Assembly (NCBI GenBank): GCA_947460525.1 | Contig: CANHIV010000059.1 | Location: 1-6,539, forward strand | DNA: 6,539 nucleotides | Direction of reading: 5' to 3' | DNA from: Flavobacteriales bacterium | Lineage (GTDB): Bacteria > Bacteroidota > Bacteroidia > Flavobacteriales_D > Sanyastnellaceae | Shown here: positions 5,510 through 6,539 of the stretch, in pieces | Layout: every line of letters begins with the position of its first letter | Position numbering within the stretch: the first letter of the stretch is position 1 | Program-made: the position numbers and the translations under genes | Notes under the pieces: generated by a model | The model's database searches: none | Seen by the model: the letters and a program-made list of their open reading frames with translations, nothing else | Told to the model about the DNA's origin: nothing

Positions 5510-6539
5510 ATGATTTCAAGAAGCACCATCGACCTCATTTACCAAGCGGCCATCATCGAAGATGTGGTGGGTGAATTTGTCGCGCTCAAGAAATCAGGGA
5601 AAAGTTATAAGGGTCTTTCGCCATTTAGCAGTGAACGAACACCCAGTTTCTACGTCGTTCCGAGTAAAGGCATATACAAGGATTTTAGTTCAGGAAAAGG
5701 AGGAAACGTCATCGACTTTTTGATGCAACACCAAAAGTTGACCTATCCAGAAGCCTTGCGTTGGTTGGCACAGCGTTATCAGATTCCGATTGAAGAGGAG
5801 GAAGAAAGTGATGTTCAAAAGCAGGAAAAAACAGAACGCGAACAACTTTCACGTGTTGTCGAATTTGCCAACAATTGGTTTCAAGAACAACTGCAACAAA
5901 CAGAATCAGGACAGGCCATTGGCTTGAGTTATTTTCAAGAAAGAGGATTTAGACCTGACACCTTAAAGACCTGGCAATTGGGCTATGCCCCTGCCGGATG
6001 GGATCATCTGAAAAAGGCAGCAGAAGAAGCAGGACATAACCTTGCACTTCTTGTAAAAGCCGGATTGCTCAAGCAAAAAGATGTAGAGGAAAATACAGAT
6101 CCTGAGGCTGAGAAAAAAGAAGGTCGCATATATGATGCTTTTCGTGACCGCGTGATGTTCACCATACACAGCGAGTCAGGGAAAGTCATTGCCTTTGCTG
6201 GAAGAACCCTTCAAGCCGATTTAAAAGGGGCCAAGTACATCAACAGTCCTGAGAGCGAACTCTTTCACAAAAGCGATGTCCTCTATGGACTTCATTTGGC
6301 CAAGAACACCATCATCAAAGATGATGTTTGTTATTTGGTGGAAGGATACACCGATGTCATCTCTCTGTACCAAGCTGGAATCACCAATGTGGTGGCCAGT
6401 TGTGGAACGAGCTTGACCGAAGGACACATTAAAAAAATTGTCCGTTACACCAAAAACATCACGGTACTTTTTGATGGCGATGCCGCTGGTATCAAAGCCA
6501 GTTTGCGCAGCATCGAGATGATATTGAAGCAAGGGATGA
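5510..6539 (+). CDS. dnaG: DNA primase DnaG, N-terminal 343 residues
   Basis: The bacterial replicative primase, which makes RNA primers at the fork with the DnaB helicase. The frame is open to the right edge, so about half of the usual ~600-650 residues is present. The N-terminal domain (1-90) aligns with the CHC2 zinc domain, keeping TPSF at 44-47 and the GGNVIDFLM block at 64-72. All four zinc ligands are replaced, however: S37, S40, D58 and S61 stand where Cys, His, Cys and Cys are usual. I recall this as a feature of many non-Bacteroides Bacteroidota primases, so it is probably a lineage trait rather than damage. The catalytic core follows, with an RFRDRVMF-like segment near 210-220 (FRDRVMF), the TOPRIM glutamate E278 in VEGYTD, and D322 and D324 in FDGDAAG. 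ATG 5510 is the first start and gives the expected MISxxTID beginning. Divergent from the small secreted gene. Confidence 0.95.
   Translation, partial: MISRSTIDLIYQAAIIEDVVGEFVALKKSGKSYKGLSPFSSERTPSFYVVPSKGIYKDFSSGKGGNVIDFLMQHQKLTYPEALRWLAQRYQIPIEEEEESDVQKQEKTEREQLSRVVEFANNWFQEQLQQTESGQAIGLSYFQERGFRPDTLKTWQLGYAPAGWDHLKKAAEEAGHNLALLVKAGLLKQKDVEENTDPEAEKKEGRIYDAFRDRVMFTIHSESGKVIAFAGRTLQADLKGAKYINSPESELFHKSDVLYGLHLAKNTIIKDDVCYLVEGYTDVISLYQAGITNVVASCGTSLTEGHIKKIVRYTKNITVLFDGDAAGIKASLRSIEMILKQGM

Noticed and set aside
6221..6532. Minus-strand frame of 103 codons inside dnaG
   Set aside because: It is antisense to the conserved TOPRIM region of the primase and shows no features of its own.

Overview
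The window looks like chromosomal DNA of a Bacteroidota bacterium, probably flavobacteria-like. The evidence is a DnaG primase of the zinc-ligand-less type, a small secreted protein resembling a type IX secretion (T9SS) sorting domain, a TAnnTTTG-type promoter element, AT-rich start regions with little Shine-Dalgarno signal, and NarL/LuxR-type regulators of the style common in that phylum. No mobile element, CRISPR array, tRNA or rRNA was recognised.

Layout. (1) 1-330, minus: start of an unrecognised secreted protein that runs off the left edge. (2) 331-448: short AT-rich intergenic region with a palindrome and a half-site. (3) 449-1162, minus: orphan NarL-type response regulator with an intact receiver and a divergent recognition helix. 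(4) 1163-1602: 440-bp divergent intergenic region. It holds a second copy of the same palindrome (TTTTTAGTAnnnGTACTAA) and a separate long hairpin just upstream of the next gene. (5) 1603-2877, plus: secreted M28 zinc aminopeptidase with a C-terminal PDZ domain, closed by a clear intrinsic terminator. (6) 2977-5050, plus: compact three-gene signalling operon of a seven-segment membrane protein, a HisKA_3 histidine kinase with one membrane segment and no sensor domain, and a NarL-type response regulator. Gene junctions are +2 nt and an ATGA overlap. (7) 5052-5399, minus: small secreted protein that is little more than a signal peptide and a T9SS type A-like C-terminal domain, tail to tail with the operon across 1 nt. 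(8) 5510 to the right edge, plus: DnaG primase, N-terminal half, divergent from (7).

How they fit together. Region 6 reads as a complete signalling unit in which the membrane protein is the best candidate for the missing sensory input of the kinase. The orphan regulator in region 3 has no kinase beside it. Its gene is bracketed by two matching 19-bp palindromes, which suggests a local regulon (itself, the secreted protein at 1-330, perhaps the peptidase), though the binding protein is not shown by the sequence. The peptidase and dnaG look like ordinary housekeeping genes. The most unusual elements are the operator pair, the split sensor operon, the 1503-1552 hairpin and the stand-alone sorting-domain-like protein.
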